Assembly: GCA_012841675.1 (NCBI GenBank)
Contig: DUUG01000028.1
Location: 1-14,344 of the forward strand
Reading direction: 5' to 3'
Source: Clostridiales bacterium
GTDB taxonomy: Bacteria > Bacillota > Clostridia > Oscillospirales > QAMX01
Length of the DNA stretch: 14,344 nt
The stretch's first letter is position 1. Every line of letters begins with the position of its first letter. Under the pieces are notes generated by a model. That model was not told where the DNA came from. It saw only the letters and a program-made list of their open reading frames with translations, and did no database searches. The translations under genes were made by a program, and so were the position numbers. This document shows, one piece after another, positions 6,984 to 14,275 of the stretch.

Positions 6984-8168
6984 ATGAATGCGAGCCAAAT
7001 TATCGAACAAGACAACCAATATATATTAGGGACCTACGGCCGCAACCAGCTTGCCCTTACTTCCGGCCAAGGGGCAAGGGCAAAGGATGCGGACGGGAAG
7101 GACTATATAGATTTTACCTCCGGCATCGGGGTCAACAGCCTAGGTTTTGCCCATCCCGCATGGGTTTCCGCCGTAACCAAACAGGCGGGGCTTTTGGCCC
7201 ATACTTCGAACTTGTTTTATACAACACCTGCGGCAGAGCTTGCCCAGCGGCTTTGTGAAAAAACGGGGCTGTCCAAGGTGTTTTTTTCCAATTCCGGCGC
7301 AGAAGCCAACGAATGCGCTATCAAAGCTGCCAGAAAATATAGCTTTCAAAAGTACGGCAAGGGAAGAAACCGCATTGTAAGCTTTGTTGGTTCCTTCCAC
7401 GGGCGCACCATGGCCACGCTGACCGCCACGGGACAGGACAGATTCCACCAGTATTTTGATCCGTTTCCGACGGGATTTGTCTATGCCAAAGCGGAAAAAG
7501 AAGATTTTTTGCAAAAGGCCCAGAGGGACGTTTGCGCCGTATTGTTGGAAACCATACAGGGCGAAGGCGGCGTTGTCCCCTTGGATCCGGAGTTTTTGCA
7601 AGCTGTCGAAGCCTTCTGCAAGGAAAACGACGTTTTGCTGATCATCGACGAGGTGCAAACGGGCATCGGCCGCACAGGCGCGTTTTTCTCCTACCAGGCG
7701 CTGGGGCTTTCGCCGGATATTGTTACCTCGGCCAAGGGCTTGGGCGGGGGTTTACCAATCGGGGCTACTTTGTTTGCGGAAAAATGTGTCGATAGCCTTG
7801 GCAAAGGCGACCATGGCTCTACCTATGGAGGAAATCCCATTGCCGTCGCCGGCGCTTTGGCCGTCTTACATGAGCTTACGGAGGAGTTCCTGCAGGATGT
7901 AAGCAAAAAAGGCGAGTATCTCAAAGAAAAGCTGCTCTCCCTGCCCCAGGTGGCGGAGGTGTCCGGCCGGGGGCTGATGCTGGGCGTTACGCTTGTCGGC
8001 AAGGCGCCGCAAGAGGTGGTTGCCAAAGGAATTGCCTATGGAGTTTTGTGCCTTACGGCGGGGAACAAGCTACGCCTGTTGCCGCCCCTTACGATAACTA
8101 TGGAAGAGCTTGCCGAGGGGGTCGACCGCTTATCTAAGGCGCTGGCAGATGAGGGGCAACCCTCTTAA
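6984..8168 (+). CDS. argD: Acetylornithine aminotransferase
   Basis: ArgD is a class III PLP aminotransferase that converts N-acetylglutamate semialdehyde and glutamate to N-acetylornithine and 2-oxoglutarate. The 394-residue protein shows FSNSGAEANE (101-110), SFHGRTMATL (137-146), IIDEVQTGIGRTG (220-232, with the PLP-ring aspartate D222) and the Schiff-base lysine K251 in TSAKGLGGGLPIGA. HGSTYGGNP (277-285) follows as expected. The start is preceded by AAAGGAG seven bases upstream and lies 11 bases after the argB stop. Some ArgD enzymes also act on succinyldiaminopimelate or succinylornithine; nothing here tells these apart, but the operon sets the main role. Confidence 0.96.
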   Translation: MNASQIIEQDNQYILGTYGRNQLALTSGQGARAKDADGKDYIDFTSGIGVNSLGFAHPAWVSAVTKQAGLLAHTSNLFYTTPAAELAQRLCEKTGLSKVFFSNSGAEANECAIKAARKYSFQKYGKGRNRIVSFVGSFHGRTMATLTATGQDRFHQYFDPFPTGFVYAKAEKEDFLQKAQRDVCAVLLETIQGEGGVVPLDPEFLQAVEAFCKENDVLLIIDEVQTGIGRTGAFFSYQALGLSPDIVTSAKGLGGGLPIGATLFAEKCVDSLGKGDHGSTYGGNPIAVAGALAVLHELTEEFLQDVSKKGEYLKEKLLSLPQVAEVSGRGLMLGVTLVGKAPQEVVAKGIAYGVLCLTAGNKLRLLPPLTITMEELAEGVDRLSKALADEGQPS

Positions 8169-8182
8169 GAAAGGAAGATTTT

Positions 8183-9088
8183 ATGAAGCATTTTCTAAAG
8201 CTTTTGGACGTGTCTCCCAAGGAAATTGAGGAAATTTTAAATCTAGCCGACCAGCTAAAATATGAAAACAAGCACAATATTCCCCATCCGCACCTGAAAG
8301 GCAAGTCGGTCGGGCTGATTTTTCAAAAATCGTCAACAAGAACGAGAGTATCCTTTCAGGTAGGCATTCACCAATTGGGCGGGCAGGCCGTTGTGTTAAA
8401 CCCCGGCGAAACCCAGTTAGACCGGGGCGAATCCATTGCAGATACGGCCCGAACCCTGTCGCGCTACTTTGACGGGGTGATGATCCGCACCTTTGGGCAG
8501 AATATTGTTGAAGAATTTGCCCAAGAGGGCAGCATTCCCGTAATCAACGGACTGACGGACTTTGCCCACCCTTGTCAGGTTATGGCGGATCTCATGACCA
8601 TTCGAGAGCAAAAAGGCACCTTAGAGGGGCTGAAGCTTTGCTATATCGGCGACGGCAACAACATGGCCAACTCGCTGATTGTGGGCGGTTTAAAAACGGG
8701 CATGAGCGTTTACGTAGCCTGCCCGGAAAATTACCGTCCTGATGCGTCTGTGCTGGAATTTGCCGCATCGTATAAGAGTTTTGTTATGACGGAGGATCCC
8801 CTTGCGGCGGCGGCGGATGCCGATGTGCTTGTAACCGACGTGTGGGCGTCCATGGGGCAGGAGGGCGAAGCGGAAATTCGGAAAAAGGCCTTCGCCGGCT
8901 TCCAAATCAACCGGGAAACTCTGTCCGTTGCCCACGGCGACGCCATTGTGTTGCATTGCCTGCCGGCGCATAAGGGCGAAGAAATCACCGAAGAAGTGTT
9001 TGAAGCACAGGCTAAAGTGATTTTTGAAGAAGCGGAAAACCGTCTGCATGCACAAAAGGCCATTATGAGCCTTTTAATGCGGGATTAG
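8183..9088 (+). CDS. argF: Ornithine carbamoyltransferase
   Basis: ArgF joins ornithine and carbamoyl phosphate to make citrulline. The 301-residue protein has the carbamoyl-phosphate loop SSTRTR (50-55), HPCQ (129-132), the DVWASMG segment (ornithine side) and HCLPAHKGEEIT near the C-terminus. STRTR rather than a S-L-R-T-R loop argues against an acetylornithine or succinylornithine carbamoyltransferase. One small departure is Gln in SFQVG where many family members have Glu. It is the last gene of the operon, 14 bases after argD, and is followed by a terminator. An anabolic role is inferred from context; no arginine deiminase gene is nearby. Confidence 0.95.
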   Translation: MKHFLKLLDVSPKEIEEILNLADQLKYENKHNIPHPHLKGKSVGLIFQKSSTRTRVSFQVGIHQLGGQAVVLNPGETQLDRGESIADTARTLSRYFDGVMIRTFGQNIVEEFAQEGSIPVINGLTDFAHPCQVMADLMTIREQKGTLEGLKLCYIGDGNNMANSLIVGGLKTGMSVYVACPENYRPDASVLEFAASYKSFVMTEDPLAAAADADVLVTDVWASMGQEGEAEIRKKAFAGFQINRETLSVAHGDAIVLHCLPAHKGEEITEEVFEAQAKVIFEEAENRLHAQKAIMSLLMRD

Positions 9089-9110
9089 TATATTGTCACT
9101 TCCCCCACTC

Positions 9111-9135
9111 GGCCGCGAAAGCGGCCACCTTTTTT
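9111..9135 (+). terminator. Terminator of the arginine operon
   Basis: GGCCGC (9111-9116) and GCGGCC (9121-9126) enclose a GAAA tetraloop. Three bases later a run of six T follows (9130-9135). It lies about 20 bases after the argF stop. Confidence 0.9.
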
Positions 9136-9196
9136 ATGCCCACACTGCGTCTTTAAAGTGGAAAAAATACCCAGCTTATGCTACTATGATAACGGC

Positions 9197-9231
9197 GGCA
9201 CGATAAAGACCGCAGTGCATGTCATCGTGCC
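9197..9231. repeat. Inverted repeat upstream of the lipoprotein remnant
   Basis: Perfect 8-base arms, GGCACGAT (9197-9204) and ATCGTGCC (9224-9231), are separated by 19 bases. There is no T tract, so it is not a simple terminator. It lies just upstream of the broken lipoprotein gene at 9250 and could be a regulator site or a leader hairpin. The surrounding 9136-9249 stretch has no convincing gene. Confidence 0.4.
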
Positions 9232-9249
9232 TAAAGAGTTTGAGGGCGG

Positions 9250-9725
9250 ATGGCGGAGGTGGGTCTGGGGAAAAAACGGTATATGCGGCTTTGGATGGCA
9301 GCCGGTGCACTGGTTCTGGTAGCTTTGCTTGTCGTCGGATGTATGTATTTTAAGGGCATTGAGCCCTCCGTTGTTGCCACCGGCTTTGTTATGGATGGAA
9401 AATGGTGTTATATGGTCGAAGATAATAAGCCTGTTATGCTTCACTATAACGGGCCCATAAACTTTCAAACGGGTGACACGATTCTAGAGTCCACGACGGT
9501 GCATTTATGCAAACGTCTCCCGCGCAAACAAAAGCCTACTTTATTATGCGGCTTAAAAGAGGAACCGCAGAGAACATTCCGGAATCGATTGTAAAGCATA
9601 TAATCTTCAGTAAAAGGTTTGATCCTATCCTACCAATCAGTTTGCCGGATGAAAGCCCCGTTTCCTGCGGGGACTTTCATTTACCGGCTTTGCAGTATCA
9701 AAATTCGCGTTTTTTACCATACTAA
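9250..9725 (+). pseudogene. Frameshifted small lipoprotein, DUF3221/YobA-like
   Basis: The frame from 9250 (or from the ATG at 9283) encodes a hydrophobic signal, ALVLVALLVVGC, whose VVGC looks like a lipobox with Cys31 as the lipid-modified residue. A beta-rich stretch, ATGFVMDGKWCYMVEDNKP, follows and leads to TGDTILE. After that the frame turns into an Arg/Lys-rich, unlikely tail that stops at 9594. The next frame resumes sense from about 9490, with HDGAFMQTSPAQTKAYFIM. Adding one G after 9489 joins the two as GDTILEVHDGAFMQTSPAQ, a pattern like the GD-V-V-DG-SYPAQ end of DUF3221 proteins. The second frame stays open to 9725, but the natural end is unclear because a large hairpin lies at 9644-9688. 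The frameshift could be a real mutation or a sequence error. The family call is tentative. Confidence 0.5.
9644..9688 (+). other. Long imperfect hairpin between the lipoprotein remnant and the YdbS-like gene
   Basis: Nested pairing: GCCGG (9644-9648) with CCGGC (9684-9688); ATGAAAG (9649-9655) with CTTTCAT (9674-9680); CCCCG (9656-9660) with CGGGG (9668-9672), around a 7-base loop, with a one-base bulge at 9673 and a three-base bulge at 9681-9683. It is followed only by a short T run (9689-9691), so as a terminator it would be weak. The interval 9595-9755 holds no other clear gene. The stem could end the lipoprotein transcript or act in the leader of the next gene. Confidence 0.55.
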
Positions 9726-9755
9726 GGCAAAATTCCAAAGCAAGGAGGGGGCAAA

Positions 9756-10196
9756 ATGCATTCTTCGGCAAGAAAAGGGCTTCTTGTGTGGCAAATTCGC
9801 ATGGTAATAGCCGCGTTTATTCTTTTGCTTCTCTCTTTAGAGCTTTTGAAAGACCTTCCCATATACGGTCTGGTTTTGGGGATTCTAACTCTCGCACTCT
9901 TGGCCTTTTTCGGGCTGTTTTACATTCCCACGTATTTCAAGCGGTACCATTTCGCGCTGCAAAGGGATACCATTTTGCTTCGGACAGGCGTATTTGTCCG
10001 CCGCGTTACTGTGCTTCCTTATGAGCGCATGATTATGATGACAAAAATTGAAACACCGCTTATGGCGGTGTTTGGAATTTGCGCGGCGGTTATCACATTG
10101 CCCGGCGGGCGGCTTTGGATTGCCGCCCTTATGCAATCCGAGGCCACGCGGCTTTCGTCACTGGCAGGGGCAGAGGTGCGGCATGAAACGGTCTAA
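9756..10196 (+). CDS. YdbS-like bPH2-domain membrane protein
   Basis: A 146-residue membrane protein of the bacterial PH-like (bPH2, formerly DUF304) family. Two membrane segments lie at about 15-32 and 36-56 (rich in Leu/Ile/Phe), followed by the domain that begins YHFALQRDTILLRTGVFVRR (64-83) and continues VLPYERMIMM and GRLWIAAL. B. subtilis YdbS has the same layout and is paired with YdbT; that pair belongs to the sigma-W cell-envelope stress regulon and helps resist some bacillus antimicrobials. AAGGAGG lies upstream of the ATG. The gene overlaps the next one by 14 bases, which indicates coupled translation. Its partner is frameshifted here, so its function may be affected. No convincing sigma-W (TGAAAC...CGTA) promoter was seen upstream. 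Confidence 0.85.
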   Translation: MHSSARKGLLVWQIRMVIAAFILLLLSLELLKDLPIYGLVLGILTLALLAFFGLFYIPTYFKRYHFALQRDTILLRTGVFVRRVTVLPYERMIMMTKIETPLMAVFGICAAVITLPGGRLWIAALMQSEATRLSSLAGAEVRHETV

Positions 10197-10914
10197 CACG
10201 CTGCATTTACATGGCCTAGATGTATTTTATGATATTTCCCAATACGCGGCATTGCTTCTGATTCCTCTGCTGCGCGGGTTGTTCCGAGTGGGAGATGGAT
10301 TTCATCTTTGGCTTAACGGTATCTGGTTAGACCTTCTGGCCGTGGGGCTTATGTTGCTTTTAGGGTTCTGGCGGTGGCTCAATGGGCGGCTGTATCTAAG
10401 CCCCGACCGTTTATGCTATACAAGGGGGCTTTTTTTCCGGAAGGAAAGCATATACCGCTCTCACCATCTGGCCACCCTCCGCATCAAGCGGCCCTTTCTA
10501 TTGTGGCTTTTCAAGGCCGCCGTGGTGACACCCGTGCCCATTGGCCCCATTGGGCGGGAACGAAGGCCGATGATCGTTTCCGTGCGAAACGCTATGAAAA
10601 TCCAGTCGGCACTTTTGCCGGTAAAGGGCGAAGCTTGGGGCAGGTACAAAGCGGTCACAGGGGAAGTGGCCTTTTTCACGGCCTTCCACTCCAAGGCCGG
10701 AACGGGGCTTGCTATTTTATCGGTGTTTCTCTCCGGCACGGGAAAACTGTTAGGGCGCAATTTCCAGGCAGAGCTTTACGGAGCGTTAGCCCAGATTGCA
10801 AAATTTTTCTCCGACCGGCTGCCTCCGTCAATCATTTTAGCCGGGGGGATTTTCCTACTCGGGTATATGTTTTCCTTTTTAAAGGGAATACTGGAATACC
10901 ACAATTTACCGTAA
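10183..10914 (+). CDS. YdbT-like bPH2 membrane protein, N-terminal part (frameshifted)
   Basis: The 243-residue first half of a YdbT-like protein. The ATG at 10183 is chosen because GAGGTG precedes it and it overlaps the YdbS-like gene by 14 bases, the usual arrangement for this pair. Membrane segments lie at about 20-37 and 51-67, then a bPH2 unit beginning LYLSPDRLCYTRGLFFRKES, then two more membrane segments, the last being IILAGGIFLLGYMFSF. The frame ends early at TAA 10912-10914, just as a second bPH2 unit should begin. The missing half continues in another frame from 10905. One extra T in 10905-10907 would restore a single protein of 480 residues, close to the length of B. subtilis YdbT. 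Confidence 0.8.
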   Translation: MKRSNTLHLHGLDVFYDISQYAALLLIPLLRGLFRVGDGFHLWLNGIWLDLLAVGLMLLLGFWRWLNGRLYLSPDRLCYTRGLFFRKESIYRSHHLATLRIKRPFLLWLFKAAVVTPVPIGPIGRERRPMIVSVRNAMKIQSALLPVKGEAWGRYKAVTGEVAFFTAFHSKAGTGLAILSVFLSGTGKLLGRNFQAELYGALAQIAKFFSDRLPPSIILAGGIFLLGYMFSFLKGILEYHNLP

Positions 10915-11624
10915 CACGCTATAAAGAGCTTTTTTGGATTACAGGCGGACTTTTTCCCCGGTACACCTACGCCCTATACAAGCGCAAGGTAAGCTCGATT
11001 GCCATTCGAACAAGGCTTATTACCTATTGGCAGGGGCGGTTCAGTTTGTTAATCGGCGTAGCAGGCTATGGAGAAAAGACGTTTTTGCCTGTTTTGGTGC
11101 CCTTTGCCCGCGCTAAAACCGTGTTTGCGCTCATCAGGCGGCTTGTTCCCGAATGTCCGCCGTTGCATTGTCAGGTGCGTACGAAGAAGCTTGCCTGGTG
11201 GCCCTTTTTGCGTTGGCCGATTCTGCTTTCGGCAGCACTTATGCTTTTTATGGGCGTTGTGTTCTGGATTTTGCCGGATTTTTGGCAGCTTACACTGCTA
11301 TGGGGCGGCATGGGTCTTTTATGGTGTGTTTGGCTGGCAATCAACGCCTTTTACGCCTTGTCCCGAACCGGGATAGGGGCAACAGAGCAGGGGATTGTGC
11401 TGATGTACGGAAAAAAGAGAGCTTTGTATCGGGTATACCTGCCGTATGATCAGGTGATCCGGTATAGCCTGCTTCAAAGCCCGGCCCAGGCCAAAAGAGG
11501 TCTTTGTTCCATCCGCATCTGGGAGAGAGGAAGCGGCCGAAAGCACACGGTGTATGGTCTATCTGTTGCGGAAGTGCAGAAGCTGGGCTTATCCGCCCGC
11601 ATTAACAAATATTACAAAAAATAA
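10905..11624 (+). pseudogene. YdbT-like bPH2 membrane protein, C-terminal part (out of frame)
   Basis: This is the continuation of the preceding gene in the shifted frame. It starts FTVTRYKELFWITGGLFPRY, the typical opening of a second bPH2 unit, then two membrane segments (ILLSAALMLFMGVVFWIL and LLWCVWLAINAFYAL) and a third bPH2 unit from GIGATEQGIVLMYGKKRALY to AEVQKLGL. No ATG with a ribosome site was found at its beginning, so it is unlikely to be translated on its own. The same frame is open far upstream, but that part overlaps the true coding frame and is a shadow. The stop at 11622-11624 is followed at once by a terminator. The half has kept an intact open frame and family features, which argues for a very recent mutation or a sequence error. 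Confidence 0.8.
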
Positions 11625-11656
11625 CCGGCTGTCCAAAGTGACAGCCGGTTATTTTT
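11617..11656. terminator. Bidirectional terminator between convergent genes
   Basis: A 17-bp perfect stem (11617-11633 with 11640-11656) encloses a 6-base loop. The outer arms are A on one side and T on the other, so a G/C-rich stem followed by five or more T is formed on either strand. It ends the YdbT-like gene on the plus strand and the D-lactate dehydrogenase gene on the minus strand; the latter stops at 11675. Confidence 0.93.
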
Positions 11657-11674
11657 AGCCTTTACAGCGACTAT

Positions 11675-12703
11675 TTAAAAGCAGCGCATATTTTTTGTTT
11701 TATTGCAGGTGCTGTTTGCGCAGCGGTAGCAAATTTCGTTAGGCAGCGGTTCGCCGTTAAAATACTGGCAAAGGTTATTTAGCGTGGTGGTAGCAATGGC
11801 GTTCATAGCTTCTTTGGTGAAAAAAGCCTGATGAGATGTCAGAATTACATTGGGCATGGAAATTAAAGCAGCCAAACGGTCATCCTGCAACACGCGGTTG
11901 GAAAAATCCTCATAGAAAAAGTCGGATTCTTCTTCGTAAACGTCTAAACCGGCGCCGCCTATTTTCCCGGATTTCAGCCCGGCCATCAGCGCTTGGCTGT
12001 CAATTAAGGAACCTCTTGAGGTGTTAATCAAATACACGCCATGCTTCATCTTGGCAATGGATTCTTCATTTATAATGTGGTAGGTGTCCTTAGTCAATGG
12101 GCAGTGGAGGGAGATGACATCGGAGATACGGCAAAGCTCATCGACAGAAACGTATGCAAAGTTCGCATCGGGAGTGGGGTAGGGGTCATAGGCCACAACA
12201 CGCATGCCAAACCCTTTGCAAATATTGGCAAAGACGCGCCCAATGCGCCCGGTGCCGATAATACCAATGGTTTTCCCGTACAAATCCATGCCGATTAGCC
12301 CGTCAAGGCTAAAATTATGCTCTCTCGTTCGGTTATAGGCCCGGTGCAATTTGCGGTTTAACGCAAGCAGAAGGCCAATGGTATGCTCTGCCACGGCATA
12401 GGGGGAGTACGCAGGCACATGCACCACATGCACGCGCCTATAAGCGCTTTTGATATCCACATTGTTATAGCCCGCACAGCGCATGGCTACAATGTGTATA
12501 CCCAAATCCACCAGCTTGTCCAAAACCTTTTCGCTTATATCGTCGTTGACAAAAGCGCAAACGGCGTCTGCCCCGTCGGCCAAGGCCACCGTATCGGCAT
12601 TTAGCTTGCTTTCGAAAAAACGAAAATGAAACCGGTCGTCGTTGGCCGCGTTAAAATATTGACGGTCGTAGGGCTTGGCATCGTAAAAAGCAATGGTTTT
12701 CAT
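11675..12703 (-). CDS. ldhA: D-lactate dehydrogenase (D-2-hydroxyacid dehydrogenase family)
   Basis: This enzyme reduces pyruvate to D-lactate with NADH in the cytosol, regenerating NAD in fermentation. The 342-residue protein shows the NAD loop IGTGRIGR (149-156) and the catalytic triad R230 in NTSRGSLID, E259 in GLDVYEEESDFFYED and H291 in TSHQAFFTKEA. The 29- and 61-residue spacings match E. coli LdhA, and the DFFYEDFSN segment is closer to LdhA than to phosphoglycerate or vancomycin-type D-hydroxyacid dehydrogenases. The start at 12703 has AAGGAGG five bases upstream; the longer frame to 12805 runs into a promoter and terminator. The C-terminus is odd: after the usual PNEI end come four cysteines (325, 328, 333, 341). 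Confidence 0.92.
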   Translation of the reverse strand: MKTIAFYDAKPYDRQYFNAANDDRFHFRFFESKLNADTVALADGADAVCAFVNDDISEKVLDKLVDLGIHIVAMRCAGYNNVDIKSAYRRVHVVHVPAYSPYAVAEHTIGLLLALNRKLHRAYNRTREHNFSLDGLIGMDLYGKTIGIIGTGRIGRVFANICKGFGMRVVAYDPYPTPDANFAYVSVDELCRISDVISLHCPLTKDTYHIINEESIAKMKHGVYLINTSRGSLIDSQALMAGLKSGKIGGAGLDVYEEESDFFYEDFSNRVLQDDRLAALISMPNVILTSHQAFFTKEAMNAIATTTLNNLCQYFNGEPLPNEICYRCANSTCNKTKNMRCF

Positions 12704-12775
12704 AAAGTCCTCCTTAACAAGGGGAAATTGTACCGGATGGGACCATAAGATTTGAGGAAGCTTTTTCCTATTTCT

Positions 12776-12804
12776 ATTATAACATAAACGGGAAAAGAAA
12801 AACA
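12776..12804 (-). promoter_or_regulatory. Probable promoter of the D-lactate dehydrogenase gene
   Basis: On the minus strand a consensus -10 TATAAT (12776-12781) is preceded 17 bases upstream by TGTTTT (12799-12804), a weak -35. Transcription would start near 12769, giving a leader of about 65 bases. The -35 overlaps the terminator of the upstream permease gene. No Rex-type site was identified with confidence. Confidence 0.5.
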
Positions 12805-12833
12805 TCGGCTCTCCAATTTCGAGAGCCGATGTT
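12793..12833 (-). terminator. Terminator of the uracil permease gene
   Basis: A 13-bp perfect stem (12801-12813 with 12821-12833) has a 7-base loop. On the minus strand it is followed by a T-rich run (complement of 12793-12802). It lies just beyond the permease stop at 12839. On the plus strand the flank has few T. Confidence 0.9.
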
Positions 12834-12838
12834 AGGTT

Positions 12839-14275
12839 TTATTCGCTTACAGTTTCGTACTCGTTGACAATTTCGTCTTCTTCATCGGCAGATGCGGCAG
12901 CGGCCAAGCGCTTTTTCTCGCCGATGCTTAAAATCAGATTCAGCAGGATGCCGCAAATAGCCGCTCCGGCCACGCAAGGAACGTTTGTGCCTAGGAAGGG
13001 GATGTTTCCGCCGAAGGCATACTGTCCGCCGATGCCGACGATCATAATGACGGCGATGACGGCGATGTTCTTCGCATCGAACATATCGGCCTTCTTTTCG
13101 ATCATAATGGCAATACCCTGTGCTGCAATGGCGCCAAAGAGGTAAACTTCGATGCCGCCGATAACGGCCTGGGGAATGGCATAGATAGCGTTAATGAACG
13201 GAGTGATGAAGGAAATAACAATCGCAATAATAGCAGCGGCAAACAGCACGGAAACGGAGAACACCTTGGTAATCGCCATGGCGCTGATGTTTTCGCCGTA
13301 GTTGGTGCCGGCAGGGCCGCCAAACAGGCTGGCTACGATGTCGCCGATACCGTCGCCGATGAGGTTCTGCCCCAGTCGGTTGCCGATGTCATAGGGCTTT
13401 TTGCCCTTTTTGCGGGCTAGGTTGTTGACATAGATGTCAAGCTGGAACACATGGGCCGTGGATTCGGGAATGGTGGCAATGGCTACGGGCATAATGGCCG
13501 TAAGGGCCGCCAGAGAGAATTTGGGTAAGGCGAAGTGGGGAACGGACAGAACGCCGTCAATAATAACTTTGCCACTCTGCGCGGCATCGGGCAGCGAGCG
13601 GAACAAGTTCAGGTCGCCGCCGGAGAAAGCCAGAAGCAGACCTGCCACACCACAGCCAACCAAGGGACCAATAAGCAACGGAAGCTGTCCTAAAACGCCC
13701 TTTAAGTATACGGAGACCAGAATCGTGACCATCAATGTAACAAGAGATACGAGCCAGACCCAATCAGATCCTGCCGCGCCGGCAGTACCCACTTGCGGCG
13801 CCGCATCGGTCAGGGCAGTGCCGGCCAAAGTAAGGCCAATGATAATTGCGACGGGGCCCGTAACGGTGGCGGGAAGGATTTTTTCAATGGCGTTGCGGCC
13901 GACGAAGCGAACGATTAAACCGGCAATAATGGAGACAAAGCCCGAGGCGATGATACCGAATTGAGTAATGGAGATCAAATGGTCGGGCAGAATCTGACCA
14001 AACTCCACGCCGCCGGTCAGCCCGATAATAGCAGAGAGGTAGGAGAAGCTAGAGCCGTAGTACAGCGGAATCTTCTTTCCCGTTATCAAGATAAACACGA
14101 TGGTGGCCACACCGCTGGCAAAAATCGTAGTGGAAAGGTGGAAGCCCGTAATCAGCGCGACGAGAATCGTCGCCGGGAACATAACGATGACTTGTTGGAT
14201 GGCATACAGCAAAAGTTTCCATAACGGTGGCCTTTCGTCCGGCAGATAACCAGTGGCTCTTTTTACATTTTGCAT
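12839..14275 (-). CDS. uraA: Uracil permease, NCS2 (UraA/PyrP) family
   Basis: A membrane transporter that brings in uracil, most likely with protons. The 478-residue protein has about 12-14 hydrophobic segments. The substrate-site features of UraA are present: an ATIPESTAH segment (267-275) with E271, and GTNYGEN (323-329) with E328, matching the TTYGEN motif of uracil rather than xanthine carriers. The start at 14275 is chosen for AGGAGG about eight bases upstream; the frame to 14323 lacks a better site. The C-terminal tail is acidic (ADEEDEIVNEYETVSE). A strong terminator follows. Promoter and any pyrimidine-responsive leader would lie beyond the right edge, so regulation cannot be judged. 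It is probably a single-gene transcript, separate from the D-lactate dehydrogenase gene. Confidence 0.93.
   Translation of the reverse strand: MQNVKRATGYLPDERPPLWKLLLYAIQQVIVMFPATILVALITGFHLSTTIFASGVATIVFILITGKKIPLYYGSSFSYLSAIIGLTGGVEFGQILPDHLISITQFGIIASGFVSIIAGLIVRFVGRNAIEKILPATVTGPVAIIIGLTLAGTALTDAAPQVGTAGAAGSDWVWLVSLVTLMVTILVSVYLKGVLGQLPLLIGPLVGCGVAGLLLAFSGGDLNLFRSLPDAAQSGKVIIDGVLSVPHFALPKFSLAALTAIMPVAIATIPESTAHVFQLDIYVNNLARKKGKKPYDIGNRLGQNLIGDGIGDIVASLFGGPAGTNYGENISAMAITKVFSVSVLFAAAIIAIVISFITPFINAIYAIPQAVIGGIEVYLFGAIAAQGIAIMIEKKADMFDAKNIAVIAVIMIVGIGGQYAFGGNIPFLGTNVPCVAGAAICGILLNLILSIGEKKRLAAAASADEEDEIVNEYETVSE

Noticed and set aside
9140..9300. Possible coding stretch ...YYDNGGTIKTAVHVIVPKE... 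upstream of the lipoprotein remnant
   Set aside because: It has no ATG start or ribosome site, crosses the inverted repeat at 9197-9231 and turns into a Trp-rich run; too weak to call a gene.
9690..9755. Promoter for the YdbS-like gene, including a sigma-W type
   Set aside because: A CATACT at about 9717 lacks a usable -35 at proper spacing, and no TGAAAC/CGTA pair was found.
10374..10904. Upstream extension of the YdbT C-terminal frame
   Set aside because: It overlaps the genuine N-terminal half in another frame and its translation is Arg/Gly/His-rich with no family match; only the part from 10905 is sensible.
10900..10912. Programmed -1 frameshift in the YdbT-like gene
   Set aside because: The site reads C AAT TTA, not a canonical X-XXY-YYZ slippery heptamer such as A AAT TTA, and no obvious downstream stem was seen. 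A one-base deletion explains it better.
13434..13964. Antisense frame of 176 codons inside the uracil permease gene
   Set aside because: No ribosome site or recognisable domain, and it is fully covered by a well-supported permease gene.
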